From NCBI GenBank assembly GCA_903833275.1, contig CAILEP010000031.1:186001-250000 (forward strand): DNA of 64,000 bases, written 5' to 3'. Positions 47,753-56,649 of this stretch are shown here, piece by piece. The notes under the pieces are model-generated. The model saw nothing but the letters and a program-made list of their open reading frames with translations. It made no database searches and was not told the origin of the DNA. Position numbers and translations under genes: made by a program. Position 1 is the first letter of the stretch. Every line of letters starts with the position of its first letter. The DNA is from an uncultured Bdellovibrionales bacterium (GTDB lineage: Bacteria > Bdellovibrionota > Bdellovibrionia > Bdellovibrionales > UBA1609).

Positions 47753-50359
47753 ATGAAGAAGCTCTATCTCGTTGACGTGAGTTCGCTTTTTTTTCGTGCG
47801 TTTTACGCCATTCCTCCGCTGAAGACCTCTAAGGGTCTGCCGACCAATGCCCTTTACGGGTTTATTTCGATGAGCATTAAATTGCTGCGAGAGAATCGCC
47901 CTGACTACATGGTCTATTGCTTTGACCGCAAAGAGCCGTCTTTTCGTCATGAGATCTACGAAGAATACAAAGCCAACCGCAGCGAGATGCCCGAAGATCT
48001 CGAGCCGCAGATGCCCTACATTCGAAAAATCACGGAGGTCTTGGGTATCAAAGCGATCGACCGTCTTGGTTATGAGGCGGATGACATTATCGGAACGATT
48101 GCCAAATTTGGCGAAAGAGAAAGTCTCGAAGTTTCAATAGTGAGCGGCGACAAAGATTTTGCCCAGTTGGTCTCCGACCGAGTATCGATTTACGATACAA
48201 TGAAGAATGTGCGCTATGATCGCGCCGGAGTTCTTGAAAAGTGGGGAGTGACCCCAGAGCAAATGATTGATTATCTCTCTATTGTGGGCGACACGAGTGA
48301 CAATATCCCTGGAGTGCATGGGGTTGGGCCGAAAGGCGCCCAAAAACTTTTGCACGAGTATAAGACGCTTGAGGGAATATACGAAAATCTTGCTTCGATA
48401 AAAAGCGAAAGCGTTCGCAATAAATTTGTTGAAAGTAAAAAAAATGCCTTCGTCGCGAAGAAGCTAGTGACGATCGTGACGGACATTGATCTCGAACTTG
48501 AACTTGAAGATTTGAAGTTGCGACCCATTGACAAAGAAAACGTCAAAACACTTCTCGAAGAGCTCGAGTTTGATGCCTTGGCAAAGAAATTGGTTGGTGA
48601 TGGTGCTCCGCCGATCCACTCTGGCCCAGATGAGGGCAGCCCTGCCAAAAAGGCCAAGCCAAAAGCGGCCCCTGTCGTGCACGAGCCAAAGTCTGTAAAG
48701 CCCGTGGATACTTCGATTCAATCTCTCGAGAGAGCTCAATGGAGTTTGGCTGAGTTGAAAAAAAATGTGCAGCCTTATGACGAAATTTGGGTGGTGAACC
48801 ACGAGCGTGGTTTTTGTCTCGGTTACGATGGTCGAGCGATTCAAGTCGATGCGACGCTGGCCGAAATTGGTCACGTGTTGTTTGGCAAACACCTGAAGTT
48901 CAAAGGCTTTGATATCAAGACTATTTGGCGCGCATTTCAGGTGCCCAAAGATATTTCGGCCCCGCAGCCCCCGCTCTGGGATACGATGCTGGCGGCTTAC
49001 ATCGATCGAGCCGGGGCTATAGGTGATTTCAGCGAAGTTTATGAAGGTTATCTTGGCCGAAAAGTGCCTGATCTTTCTGGCCCTGAAGATTTGCTGACCT
49101 GCGAGATTGAGCTCGAGGCGGTTTTGAAACCAAAGCTTGAGAGCGCTAATCTCACGCGAGTTTTAAATGAACTTGAATTGCCTCTCGTGCCCGTACTTTA
49201 TGAGATGGAGCGCACGGGTATTCTTGTCGACAAAGAGAAACTGCAAAAAGAAAGCGTCGAATTGCAGGCAGATATTAAGAGACTTGAAATTGAGATTCAA
49301 AAAGAAGCTGGTGAAAGTTTTAATATCGCGAGCCCAAAGCAATTGGGCGTTGTGCTGTTTGAAAAACTGAATTTACCGATGGGCAAGAAAACAAAAACCG
49401 GTTACTCGACCGATAATGAGGTATTGTCGAAATTGGCCCATCAATATTCGATCTGCAATTTCGTTATAAGTTATCGCGAACTCGCTAAACTCAAGTCGAC
49501 CTACGTTGATTCGTTGCCGAGCTTGATTGACCCCAAAGACCAGCGGTTGCACACACACTTCTATCAGGCCGTGACCCAGACGGGGCGACTCTCGAGTGCT
49601 AATCCTAATTTGCAAAACATTCCGATTCGCACCGAGCGTGGCCGTGAAGTGCGTAAAGCCTTTATTGCCCAGCCAAAGCATGTGTTGTTGTCGGTCGATT
49701 ATAGCCAAATCGAACTGCGCATTCTAGCCGAAATCACCCGCGACCCTGGTCTTTGCGAGGCGTTTAAAAATGACCTTGATATTCATGCGGCTACGGCCTC
49801 TGAAATTTTTGATGTCCCCATTCGAGAGGTGACGCCTGAGCATCGGCGAATGGCAAAAGCTGTTAATTTCGGTATAGCGTACGGTCAAGGCGTTTTTGGT
49901 CTCGCTGAGACACTTGAAATTTCGCGCGACGAGGCCAAAAAAATCATTGAAGGCTATTTTTTAAAATTTAAAAAAGTGAAAGAATATATGCTCGACACCG
50001 TTGAGGTCGCGAAGCGACAGGGGTATGTCGAGACTCTTTTTGGCCGCCGCCGCTATATCGATGAATTTAAATCGGCAAATGGGGCGGTTAGAAAGTTTGG
50101 TGAACGAGCTGCGATAAATGCTCCGATTCAGGGTACGGCCAGTGACTTAATGAAGCGTGCTATGATCGATGTGTTTGCTGCATCGAGCTCGCCCATGGTT
50201 TTACAGGTACATGACGAATTGCTATTCGAATGCCCGGCCGATGACGTCGAGGCTGAGGCGCAAGCCATCAAGAAGGTGATGGAGGGCATCGCAAAGTGGA
50301 GCGTGCCGCTTAAGGTGAACGTGGCCTGGGGCAAAACGTGGGAAGATGCCCACGCTTAG
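47753..50359 (+). CDS. polA: DNA polymerase I, proofreading site apparently lost
   Basis: An 868-residue DNA repair and Okazaki-processing polymerase. The 5' nuclease domain (about 1-290) keeps its acidic sites (VDVSSLFFRAFYA, GYEADDIIGT, SGDKDFAQLV, GDTSDNIPGVHGVGPKGA). A Lys/Pro-rich linker follows (about 293-320). The 3'-5' exonuclease region (about 325-475) is recognisable (GKHLKFKGFDIKTIW) but lacks the DxE motif of site I and the YxxxD of site III. The polymerase domain has DYSQIELRILAEI (A), RRMAKAVNFGIAYGQG (B) and QVHDELLFE (C). So polymerase and 5' nuclease should work and proofreading should not. Confidence 0.97.
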   Translation: MKKLYLVDVSSLFFRAFYAIPPLKTSKGLPTNALYGFISMSIKLLRENRPDYMVYCFDRKEPSFRHEIYEEYKANRSEMPEDLEPQMPYIRKITEVLGIKAIDRLGYEADDIIGTIAKFGERESLEVSIVSGDKDFAQLVSDRVSIYDTMKNVRYDRAGVLEKWGVTPEQMIDYLSIVGDTSDNIPGVHGVGPKGAQKLLHEYKTLEGIYENLASIKSESVRNKFVESKKNAFVAKKLVTIVTDIDLELELEDLKLRPIDKENVKTLLEELEFDALAKKLVGDGAPPIHSGPDEGSPAKKAKPKAAPVVHEPKSVKPVDTSIQSLERAQWSLAELKKNVQPYDEIWVVNHERGFCLGYDGRAIQVDATLAEIGHVLFGKHLKFKGFDIKTIWRAFQVPKDISAPQPPLWDTMLAAYIDRAGAIGDFSEVYEGYLGRKVPDLSGPEDLLTCEIELEAVLKPKLESANLTRVLNELELPLVPVLYEMERTGILVDKEKLQKESVELQADIKRLEIEIQKEAGESFNIASPKQLGVVLFEKLNLPMGKKTKTGYSTDNEVLSKLAHQYSICNFVISYRELAKLKSTYVDSLPSLIDPKDQRLHTHFYQAVTQTGRLSSANPNLQNIPIRTERGREVRKAFIAQPKHVLLSVDYSQIELRILAEITRDPGLCEAFKNDLDIHAATASEIFDVPIREVTPEHRRMAKAVNFGIAYGQGVFGLAETLEISRDEAKKIIEGYFLKFKKVKEYMLDTVEVAKRQGYVETLFGRRRYIDEFKSANGAVRKFGERAAINAPIQGTASDLMKRAMIDVFAASSSPMVLQVHDELLFECPADDVEAEAQAIKKVMEGIAKWSVPLKVNVAWGKTWEDAHA

Positions 50360-50378
50360 CAAAGCAAAGATTAATAGT

Positions 50379-51686
50379 TTACCGAATCCCAAACCGCGCG
50401 AGATCTTCTAGCGTTACGGCGCCGTGATTGTTATCCAAATTAATTACGTATAACAGCCCGCGAATTTTCAGTTCGTTTTCGGGCGTGGGCGAAAAACCCG
50501 ATGCGACCATCAGCTCGTTTAGAAAGAGCCGTTGATCAACATACTTCACGCCATCGTAATTGTTCTCTCTTTTTGCCACGCAGCCCGACGTGCCGACGAA
50601 CGGATAGAAATGGGTGCCAGGCATGCTCGGCACGCCAGTACCATGAATGCGAAATAAGCCGCGGCCCATGTCTCTAGCCACGACGGCCTCTTGCCACCAG
50701 GTTTCGTTTTGGCTCGATGGCGGCAACAATGACTTCTGCAATTCTTCGTCGCCTGATTTTTCAATCATGTTAATCATCAGTCGGCCAAATTTACCGAAAG
50801 CAAAGGAGCGATCTGTATCAGTCATAGGTCCATCAATTCGAAACACCCCGGCGGGGGTATTGCCGTTTGATTGGTTATAGTTTTTGTGGTGGCGAGAAAA
50901 GCCGAGCGATGGTTGCGACCAAAGCGTGTGGTCGGCTAAGCGGTGGAGACCGCCATTCGGTTCTTTAATAACCATAAGACACGGATAAGATCGGTCTTGG
51001 CGGCAAAACATATAGACGCGGGGGTGAGCGGCGAATTCGCCATTGTGGTAGTGGGTCAAATTGGGCTCGACAAACACCAAGTCGTGAATGACCGTTGGCG
51101 TGGCGAGCTTGGCCTTTTGATTTTTTAGAAGAGGGGTCTTATCAGAAAAACCCCATAGAGCTCTTTGTCGCAGCAACGCCCATTGAAAGCCCGAGAATAT
51201 ATTTTTATACGAAAATACGGTGTGTAGGCTTCGGGTGTCGAGGTTTTGAAGTTTAATCGACCCATCAAATTGATTCTCAAGTTTTGTTAGCCAGTCGTTG
51301 GCTTCTTCGCCGGCAGCGTCGGGGGCGTGGGTTTGTTTCAGTGTAACGTAAAGTTGCAGCTGCTCACCTAGCTCGACAAATCGCGAGCGATGAGCCAAGG
51401 CAAATGCCGCAACCTTCTCTTGTATAATCGGGTCGCCGCTGATTGCCAGTTCATCGAGCGCCTGAAGCATTATTTCATTTTGAGTTTGGCAGGCGGTAAA
51501 TTTTTTATCGCATTCGAGGTAGGGCTGATCTTCATATTCAGCTTGGTCAGTGAGATCGGATTCAATAATGGTGTGTGAAAAGGCTTGGTAGTAGTCGTCG
51601 GCCGAGGGCGCCGGGGCGGCCCAAGTGTGTGAAGACAAAAGAGTAAAAAGCACGAGGCCGAAATAGCGAATGGTATTAGTGTTCAT
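50379..51686 (-). CDS. Secreted L,D-transpeptidase (YkuD family)
   Basis: A 435-residue protein with a signal peptide (cleavage near TWAAPA). The N-terminal 180 residues are helical and of unknown role. The C-terminal YkuD domain has FRIHGTGVPSMPGTH (His) and the catalytic Cys in GTSGCVAKRE, with the SxGC core intact. It would cross-link peptidoglycan stems by 3-3 bonds or attach proteins to them. The gene converges on polA (19 bp apart). A second, structurally different YkuD protein lies next door in the divergent direction, 163 bp away. Confidence 0.88.
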   Translation of the reverse strand: MNTNTIRYFGLVLFTLLSSHTWAAPAPSADDYYQAFSHTIIESDLTDQAEYEDQPYLECDKKFTACQTQNEIMLQALDELAISGDPIIQEKVAAFALAHRSRFVELGEQLQLYVTLKQTHAPDAAGEEANDWLTKLENQFDGSIKLQNLDTRSLHTVFSYKNIFSGFQWALLRQRALWGFSDKTPLLKNQKAKLATPTVIHDLVFVEPNLTHYHNGEFAAHPRVYMFCRQDRSYPCLMVIKEPNGGLHRLADHTLWSQPSLGFSRHHKNYNQSNGNTPAGVFRIDGPMTDTDRSFAFGKFGRLMINMIEKSGDEELQKSLLPPSSQNETWWQEAVVARDMGRGLFRIHGTGVPSMPGTHFYPFVGTSGCVAKRENNYDGVKYVDQRLFLNELMVASGFSPTPENELKIRGLLYVINLDNNHGAVTLEDLARFGIR

Positions 51687-51849
51687 CTGAGTATTTTAAT
51701 GATGCCCCTAATTTTTGAGCAAGACGACATATTGGCAAGTGTGCATTTTTTTCCATAACTAGCTGAGATGATGAGAATTTTGAAAATTGAAGCTATACTA
51801 AGGTCCAGCTGAATAGTGGTCGTGCCAATGACATTAATAAGGGGGCGAA

Positions 51850-53316
51850 ATGGGTTTGTTTTTGAGTGGGTTCGCAATGTGTTACAAAAGTGAAGTTGTT
51901 GGTCGAAGCTCGCGAAATTTGATCGCCCTTATTTGTGCTGCCACAATCTTAGGTGGGTGCGGTAAAAAGTCTGACAGTGAAGATGCGCCAGCGCCCCATA
52001 CCGGCAATATTGTTTTTGAAAACGATAAAGCGCCAGCGAGCGAACAGCCAAGCGAAGAAAAAGAAAATGGTCAGATCCAAAAGACCACAGTGTTGCGCGC
52101 GGCCCCCGATTCGACTACCTATTATGTCCACATCAATCAGCTGAACGTTAGGTCGAGCCCTGAAGAAAATGCGGTTAATATTGTTGGCCGTCTTGTTTTG
52201 AATGATGAAGTTAAAATTATTGATATCGTACCCAATTCAGTTTTTGTGCAAATCGAAATTTCTCATTCGAGCGAAAAAATCGCTGCGGCTGAAAAGTATT
52301 TTGTTTCTCGCGAGTATCTAAGCGACAAAAAAAATGTTGTGAAGGCCAATGAGGCCGTCAGTCGCTATTTTATGATTCAGAATATCGCAACCGAAAAGTT
52401 GCGGGTCTATGAGAAGGGTTGCGAGCAAGGCAGCTGCCCGCATAAATTAGTTTTAGAGGCTGACATGGCTGCGGGTGAAAAAACCAGCAATCGTGAGCGA
52501 ATGACGTCTCTTGGTTATTTTCATATCGATAATTGGATTAAATTCTATCAAGATGGCGGCGAAGTTTATCCGTCTTGGTATGACCCCGCATTGCCACCGC
52601 CCCCGGGCCCACATGCCGGAGTATTGTCATGGACAAGTCGTAGCGTATTGCCAAAAAATAGTACGGCGAAGGTTCGCGGAGCATTCGGTTGGTACGCCGC
52701 CATGGTGAGCCCGAATTCGCACAATCAGTGGACACACGGAACATTGGGCTGGGGCGTTGATAAAGACAAATACATTCGCGCGACTCGCGGTTTTTGGGCC
52801 AACTTGTTTACAGACCCTCGTAGCCATGGTTGCAGCCGCACCGACAACGAGACGATTGCTTATGTTCGTCATTTGCTACCGGCGGGCACCCCGTTCATGA
52901 AAGTTTATGCGATTGAAGAATTGGCGGACTCTACTTTATCTCGGTACCCCGAGAAGACCAAGAATTGGGATTACATAATGACCAAGCGTGGGGTGCGCGC
53001 ATCGAATGGCGAAGAGGCTGATCGCGCGGTTATCTTGGCTCTTAACGTACCGAAAGCAGATTGGCTCGAAGAGGGCACGTACACGGTTCATATCATGCCA
53101 ACTGTAAAGAAATTCAAATCAGGATCGGCAGGGGCCGTGGCAAGCAAGAACGGAAACGTTTATGGGCTTGATCAGTCTGAAATGCGTGGTCAATTTTTAG
53201 TCGACGAAGGTCGTTTGGTGAATTACGCACACCCGGCCAATCTTTCAGTAGGTGGGTACGGTCGTGACGCCATGCCGGCATTTGCAATTGCTGGCGCGGC
53301 TGTCACAAAGCCTTAG
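51850..53316 (+). CDS. SH3-L,D-transpeptidase lipoprotein
   Basis: A 488-residue protein with a lipoprotein signal: lipobox LGGC (about Cys37), after a long n-region. A flexible Glu/Lys-rich segment follows, then a bacterial SH3-type domain (about 90-160: VHINQLNVRSSPEEN, VGRLVLNDEVKIIDI) that may bind cell wall. The YkuD domain (about 210-360) has HNQWTHGTLGWG (His) and SHGCSRTDN (catalytic Cys). The remaining 120 residues are unassigned. It overlaps the convergent lipoprotein gene by 4 bp. The role is likely wall remodelling. Confidence 0.88.
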   Translation: MGLFLSGFAMCYKSEVVGRSSRNLIALICAATILGGCGKKSDSEDAPAPHTGNIVFENDKAPASEQPSEEKENGQIQKTTVLRAAPDSTTYYVHINQLNVRSSPEENAVNIVGRLVLNDEVKIIDIVPNSVFVQIEISHSSEKIAAAEKYFVSREYLSDKKNVVKANEAVSRYFMIQNIATEKLRVYEKGCEQGSCPHKLVLEADMAAGEKTSNRERMTSLGYFHIDNWIKFYQDGGEVYPSWYDPALPPPPGPHAGVLSWTSRSVLPKNSTAKVRGAFGWYAAMVSPNSHNQWTHGTLGWGVDKDKYIRATRGFWANLFTDPRSHGCSRTDNETIAYVRHLLPAGTPFMKVYAIEELADSTLSRYPEKTKNWDYIMTKRGVRASNGEEADRAVILALNVPKADWLEEGTYTVHIMPTVKKFKSGSAGAVASKNGNVYGLDQSEMRGQFLVDEGRLVNYAHPANLSVGGYGRDAMPAFAIAGAAVTKP

Positions 53317-53966
53317 TTGAGGGTTTCCCAGCCGACGACGCGGCCCGATTCGAAGTAAACGATTCGGGTCTCGATTTTGTAGCCATCATCAGTAGAAACT
53401 TGTTTTGTATACTTCCATCTTTCGTTGCCGTAGAGCGTATTGCCGGCAACCTCGATCGCATCAGGCTCACCCCAGCTTTGTTTGACGGCGAATCGACTCA
53501 TCCCTCGGCCAACATCATTGTTATCGATCAGCCCGGTGGTCGGTTGATCAAATCTCGTTTCATCCGTCGTAATATTGTGGGCGCGGGCCCAGCGCTCGCG
53601 AGCTTCTCGATTGGGTTGATTCAAGAACGCGACCCTGTCAAAGTCGCTGCGAAAGAAGGGCTTGAGCGCATAATATTGTCTTCGCTCTTGTTCGTAGCGC
53701 AGGGTCTTCTCGGCTTGCTTTAATTGAACTCTTGCTTGGACTCGCTCGCCTTCGCCCTCACTGAGTTCTCGACCAGGCGGCAGACCCAATTCTTCGCGGG
53801 CCTCGTTCCAATCCTGTGATCTTTTGGCGCGGTAAAACTCTTGGGCGCCGGAAGGCGTCGCGCGGCTGTCTGAATAGCCGCTAACTTCGCTGCGACCGAG
53901 ATCAAGCGATGAGCAAGCCGTTAGTCCTGTCATTAAAAGGGCCAAAATATAAGTTTGCTTCAACAT
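53313..53966 (-). CDS. Lipoprotein with SmpA/BamE-like C-terminus
   Basis: A 217-residue lipoprotein (lipobox LTAC, Cys18) with AGGAG 7 nt before the ATG. After a Ser/Arg-rich segment, a helical charged middle (about 65-110, VQLKQAEKTLRYEQERR) precedes a C-terminal module: AVKQSWGEPDAIEVAGN, ERWKY and RIVYFESGRVVGWETL. That last pattern resembles the small SmpA/BamE-like fold. The role is unknown; possibly outer-membrane assembly or wall attachment. Confidence 0.72.
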   Translation of the reverse strand: MLKQTYILALLMTGLTACSSLDLGRSEVSGYSDSRATPSGAQEFYRAKRSQDWNEAREELGLPPGRELSEGEGERVQARVQLKQAEKTLRYEQERRQYYALKPFFRSDFDRVAFLNQPNREARERWARAHNITTDETRFDQPTTGLIDNNDVGRGMSRFAVKQSWGEPDAIEVAGNTLYGNERWKYTKQVSTDDGYKIETRIVYFESGRVVGWETLN

Positions 53967-54033
53967 ATTTTACTCCTGACGATTGTGTATCGGTTTAAGA
54001 CATGAAAAAATAAAGTACGAATGAGAGATTTAG

Positions 54034-55077
54034 ATGGCATCTGAAGAACAACCAAATCCGTCCAAAGCCGAGGCGACCGCCGCGGTGGCGGCACCAAATT
54101 CGGGCGGGCCGCCGGCCTCAAATACGGCCGTGTCATCGTCGACCGCGGACATTTTTTCTCTCGACGACCTTGATAAAATTATTGAGGCTGAAGACCCGGA
54201 ATTTAAAAAAGAACTCGATCTTCTTAAAAATCAAAAGATTGAACTCAGTGAGGATATGCAGGGCCTCGGCATTAGCAGCGATGACGATGACGAGCATCTG
54301 ACCAAAGACGAGGGCGAATCTGCGCTGATAAAGAGTCGCCAAAGGCTGGCGAACTTTTTTCGAGATCGAATTCAACGAGCGCAAATGTTTGCTCGCGCGA
54401 AATCGGGTTCGCTTAAAAGTGGGCTATTTGCGTTTTTCGAACGATCAAAAAAATATGTTCGGCATGATGTGCCAGATAGATTTAGGTTTTACAAATCTCA
54501 GGCATTAAAAGCAGCTGTCGCAATTAAAACGGTGTGGTTACAATTCAAGGCCTTAAGCCGTAAGCAGAAATTGGCTATCGCATTTATGAGTCTAGCGGCC
54601 ATTAGCTCGCTGTTTGTTCTCTCAAAAACATTAACCGGCCATTGGCTGCCGCACTACCAAGACAGTCTGCCGCGGTCTTTGGCAAATGGCGCTGCCTTTG
54701 TTCGATCATTTGAAAAGAAAGATGAGCTTCAGGATTTATTCCTAGCCTTTCCGGAGGTCGAATATCAGGTTCTTCTAAAAAAAGTAGTGGTGAATCTTCG
54801 CCCCTCAGCGAGCACGGGCCCGAACCCTATGGGTACATTTGAATTATATATTGGCGTCGATTCGCAAGACACCGCCGTTGAGGTTAAAGATCGTGAGCGT
54901 GAGCTTGTGGATATTGTGCAGAGATCGATTGAGACATTTTCTTATGATGATTTGGCGACTCTGATTGGCAAATCAAGAATGAAAGAAGTGGTCAGGGACC
55001 ATATAAATAGAATCTTAAATCAGGGTCGTGTTTTTCACATTTACTTCAGTAATTTTATTATTTACAACGGCAGCTAG
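54034..55077 (+). CDS. FliL-like membrane protein with long cytoplasmic extension
   Basis: A 347-residue protein. Residues 1-105 are Ala/Ser/Asp-rich and disordered-looking. A basic helical segment (about 100-175) leads to one membrane helix (about 182-199, LAIAFMSLAAISSLFVLS). The extracytoplasmic C-terminal domain matches FliL: GTFELYIGVDSQDTAVEVKDRERELVD, then FSYDDLATLIGKSRMKEVVRDHIN and GRVFHIYFSNFII. FliL assists the flagellar motor and stator. The N-terminal extension is far longer than in standard FliL, so this may be a paralogue for another motor. No other flagellar genes are adjacent. Confidence 0.78.
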   Translation: MASEEQPNPSKAEATAAVAAPNSGGPPASNTAVSSSTADIFSLDDLDKIIEAEDPEFKKELDLLKNQKIELSEDMQGLGISSDDDDEHLTKDEGESALIKSRQRLANFFRDRIQRAQMFARAKSGSLKSGLFAFFERSKKYVRHDVPDRFRFYKSQALKAAVAIKTVWLQFKALSRKQKLAIAFMSLAAISSLFVLSKTLTGHWLPHYQDSLPRSLANGAAFVRSFEKKDELQDLFLAFPEVEYQVLLKKVVVNLRPSASTGPNPMGTFELYIGVDSQDTAVEVKDRERELVDIVQRSIETFSYDDLATLIGKSRMKEVVRDHINRILNQGRVFHIYFSNFIIYNGS

Positions 55078-55103
55078 CGCCGCTGCCTCAATCAATTTTT
55101 TTC
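55069..55103 (+). terminator. Possible terminator at the FliL-like gene's stop
   Basis: GGCAGC (55069-55074) pairs with GCTGCC (55082-55087) around the TAG stop codon; a T-run begins 8-9 nt later. A weak candidate that also overlaps the end of the convergent sigma-54 activator gene. Confidence 0.3.
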
Positions 55104-56474
55104 GTTTTCTTTTTCAGACATACTATCGACTGCGTCGCGAATTCTTTGAGATTGGCTTTGTTGTTCAGGTTCTTTTTGAGACCGAAATCTAAATTGCTTA
55201 GCATTAATTTGATACCGTTTGAGGCGGTCGTGTAAGGTGCTTTTTGGTATTCCGAGTTCAAAGGCCACTCGCCTTTGATTGCCATTATAAAGTCGTAAGC
55301 GATCGACGATCATGCCCCTTTCGATTTCTTGTAAGCTGCGCCCACGCGTCGAAGACTCGCGCAGCCCTAAATCAAAAATCGGAAGGTTTTGAGCCGGCGG
55401 TTTTGATTCGATCAGCTTTCGAAGGTCTTCGACCGAAATGGTTTGCCCCGGGTAGAGGGCGGTGGCGCGTAAGATCACGTTTTTTAATTCGCGAATGTTT
55501 CCGGGCCAGTCGTGCTTGTGCATTTGAGCAAGTGCTTCGGGTGAGAAGCGGACGCCGAGGCCTTTTGCGAAAAAAGTTACGAGATCTTCGATGTCTTCAA
55601 TGCGATTTCGAAGGGCCGGTGGATGAATCTGTAGGATGTGAAGCCGATAGTAAAGGTCAGAGCGAAAGCGGCCGTCATTTACTCGGCGCTCAATGTCCTG
55701 ATTTGTTGCCGCTACAATTCGAACATCGGTAGAGATTGGGCGATCAGAGCCGACCGGTTTGATTTCGCTATTTTCTAAAGCGCGTAGAAGTTTGGGTTGT
55801 AGGCTTATGGGTAGGTCGCCAATTTCATCGAGAAAAAGGGTGCCTCCGCGGGCCGTTTCAAAAGCGCCTTTGCGTTCGCTATTAGCGCCGGTGAAACTAC
55901 CTTTGACATGCCCAAAGAGCTCGCTCTCAATCAGGCTTTCTGAAAGAGCACTGCAATTGACGCCCAGAAATGGGCCGTGTGCGCGCCCCGAAAATTTGTG
56001 CGCTAAATTCGCAAGGACCTCTTTGCCCGAGCCCGACGGGCCTAGAATCAATATTGGGTGGGGGCTTTGGGCCATCGCCGGCAGTCTTTGGAGTTCGTCG
56101 TTCCAAACAGTATTGCGACTCGATAGAAAAAGTGGGTTGAGGTCATCATCTTTTTCTGTAGAAAAGACCATTTCGGTTACGCCAATTCGAATGCGATCTT
56201 GATCTCGAAGCGGGGCTTCATTGATGCGACTGCCATTAAGATAGGTGCCATTCAGAGACCGCAGATCGCGCAACAGATAGCCCTCGTCAAGACGCTCGAT
56301 GCGGGCGTGACGAAGCGATGCGAATTCATCTGCAATTTGAATGGTCGCAATAGGGTCTCGACCGATTAGGTTAAAGTTCGCGAGTTCATAGGTTTTTCGA
56401 GTTTTGCTTTCAATTAAGGTCAAGTAGCCGTGTTCGGCGCTTTTGCTTCCGGCGTATAGATTCATGGTTTTCAA
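55092..56474 (-). CDS. FHA-domain sigma-54-dependent transcriptional activator
   Basis: A 460-residue regulator. The FHA domain (about 10-105: LANFNLIGRDP, SLRHARIERL, DLRSLNGTYLNG) binds phosphothreonine in place of a receiver. The AAA+ domain has Walker A GPSGSGKE, GSFTGA (Ser where Ala is usual in the GAFTGA loop), and FLDEIGD. A Fis-type helix-turn-helix follows (GNQRRVAFELGIPKSTLHDRLK). It starts at TTG 56474 with GGAGGG at ideal spacing, although an ATG at 56465 exists. It should turn on sigma-54 promoters in response to Ser/Thr phosphorylation. The gene converges on the FliL-like gene. Confidence 0.93.
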   Translation of the reverse strand: MKTMNLYAGSKSAEHGYLTLIESKTRKTYELANFNLIGRDPIATIQIADEFASLRHARIERLDEGYLLRDLRSLNGTYLNGSRINEAPLRDQDRIRIGVTEMVFSTEKDDDLNPLFLSSRNTVWNDELQRLPAMAQSPHPILILGPSGSGKEVLANLAHKFSGRAHGPFLGVNCSALSESLIESELFGHVKGSFTGANSERKGAFETARGGTLFLDEIGDLPISLQPKLLRALENSEIKPVGSDRPISTDVRIVAATNQDIERRVNDGRFRSDLYYRLHILQIHPPALRNRIEDIEDLVTFFAKGLGVRFSPEALAQMHKHDWPGNIRELKNVILRATALYPGQTISVEDLRKLIESKPPAQNLPIFDLGLRESSTRGRSLQEIERGMIVDRLRLYNGNQRRVAFELGIPKSTLHDRLKRYQINAKQFRFRSQKEPEQQSQSQRIRDAVDSMSEKENEKN

Positions 56475-56567
56475 TGTTGGGCCCTCCTGCCAGTACCGTC
56501 TTTATCAAGAATCGTGCCGCAGCCCCGGAGCCCCGCTTGGTGGTTTAATTCGTTATGGAGGTAAGTT

Positions 56568-56611
56568 GTCCGTCCGCTCGGACTGAGAGTCCGAACTTGC
56601 GGATTGATCCG
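56568..56611 (+). promoter_or_regulatory. Structured engB leader with mutually exclusive hairpins
   Basis: Several pairings compete: GTCCG (56568-56572) with CGGAC (56579-56583); CGGACT (56579-56584) with AGTCCG (56588-56593); TCCGC (56573-56577) with GCGGA (56599-56603); and CGGAT (56600-56604) with ATCCG (56607-56611). These cannot all form together. The element ends 38 bp before the engB start codon. Confidence 0.5.
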
Positions 56612-56649
56612 GATGTCTGGTAAAACCCCAATACACAAAGAGGTTGGCC

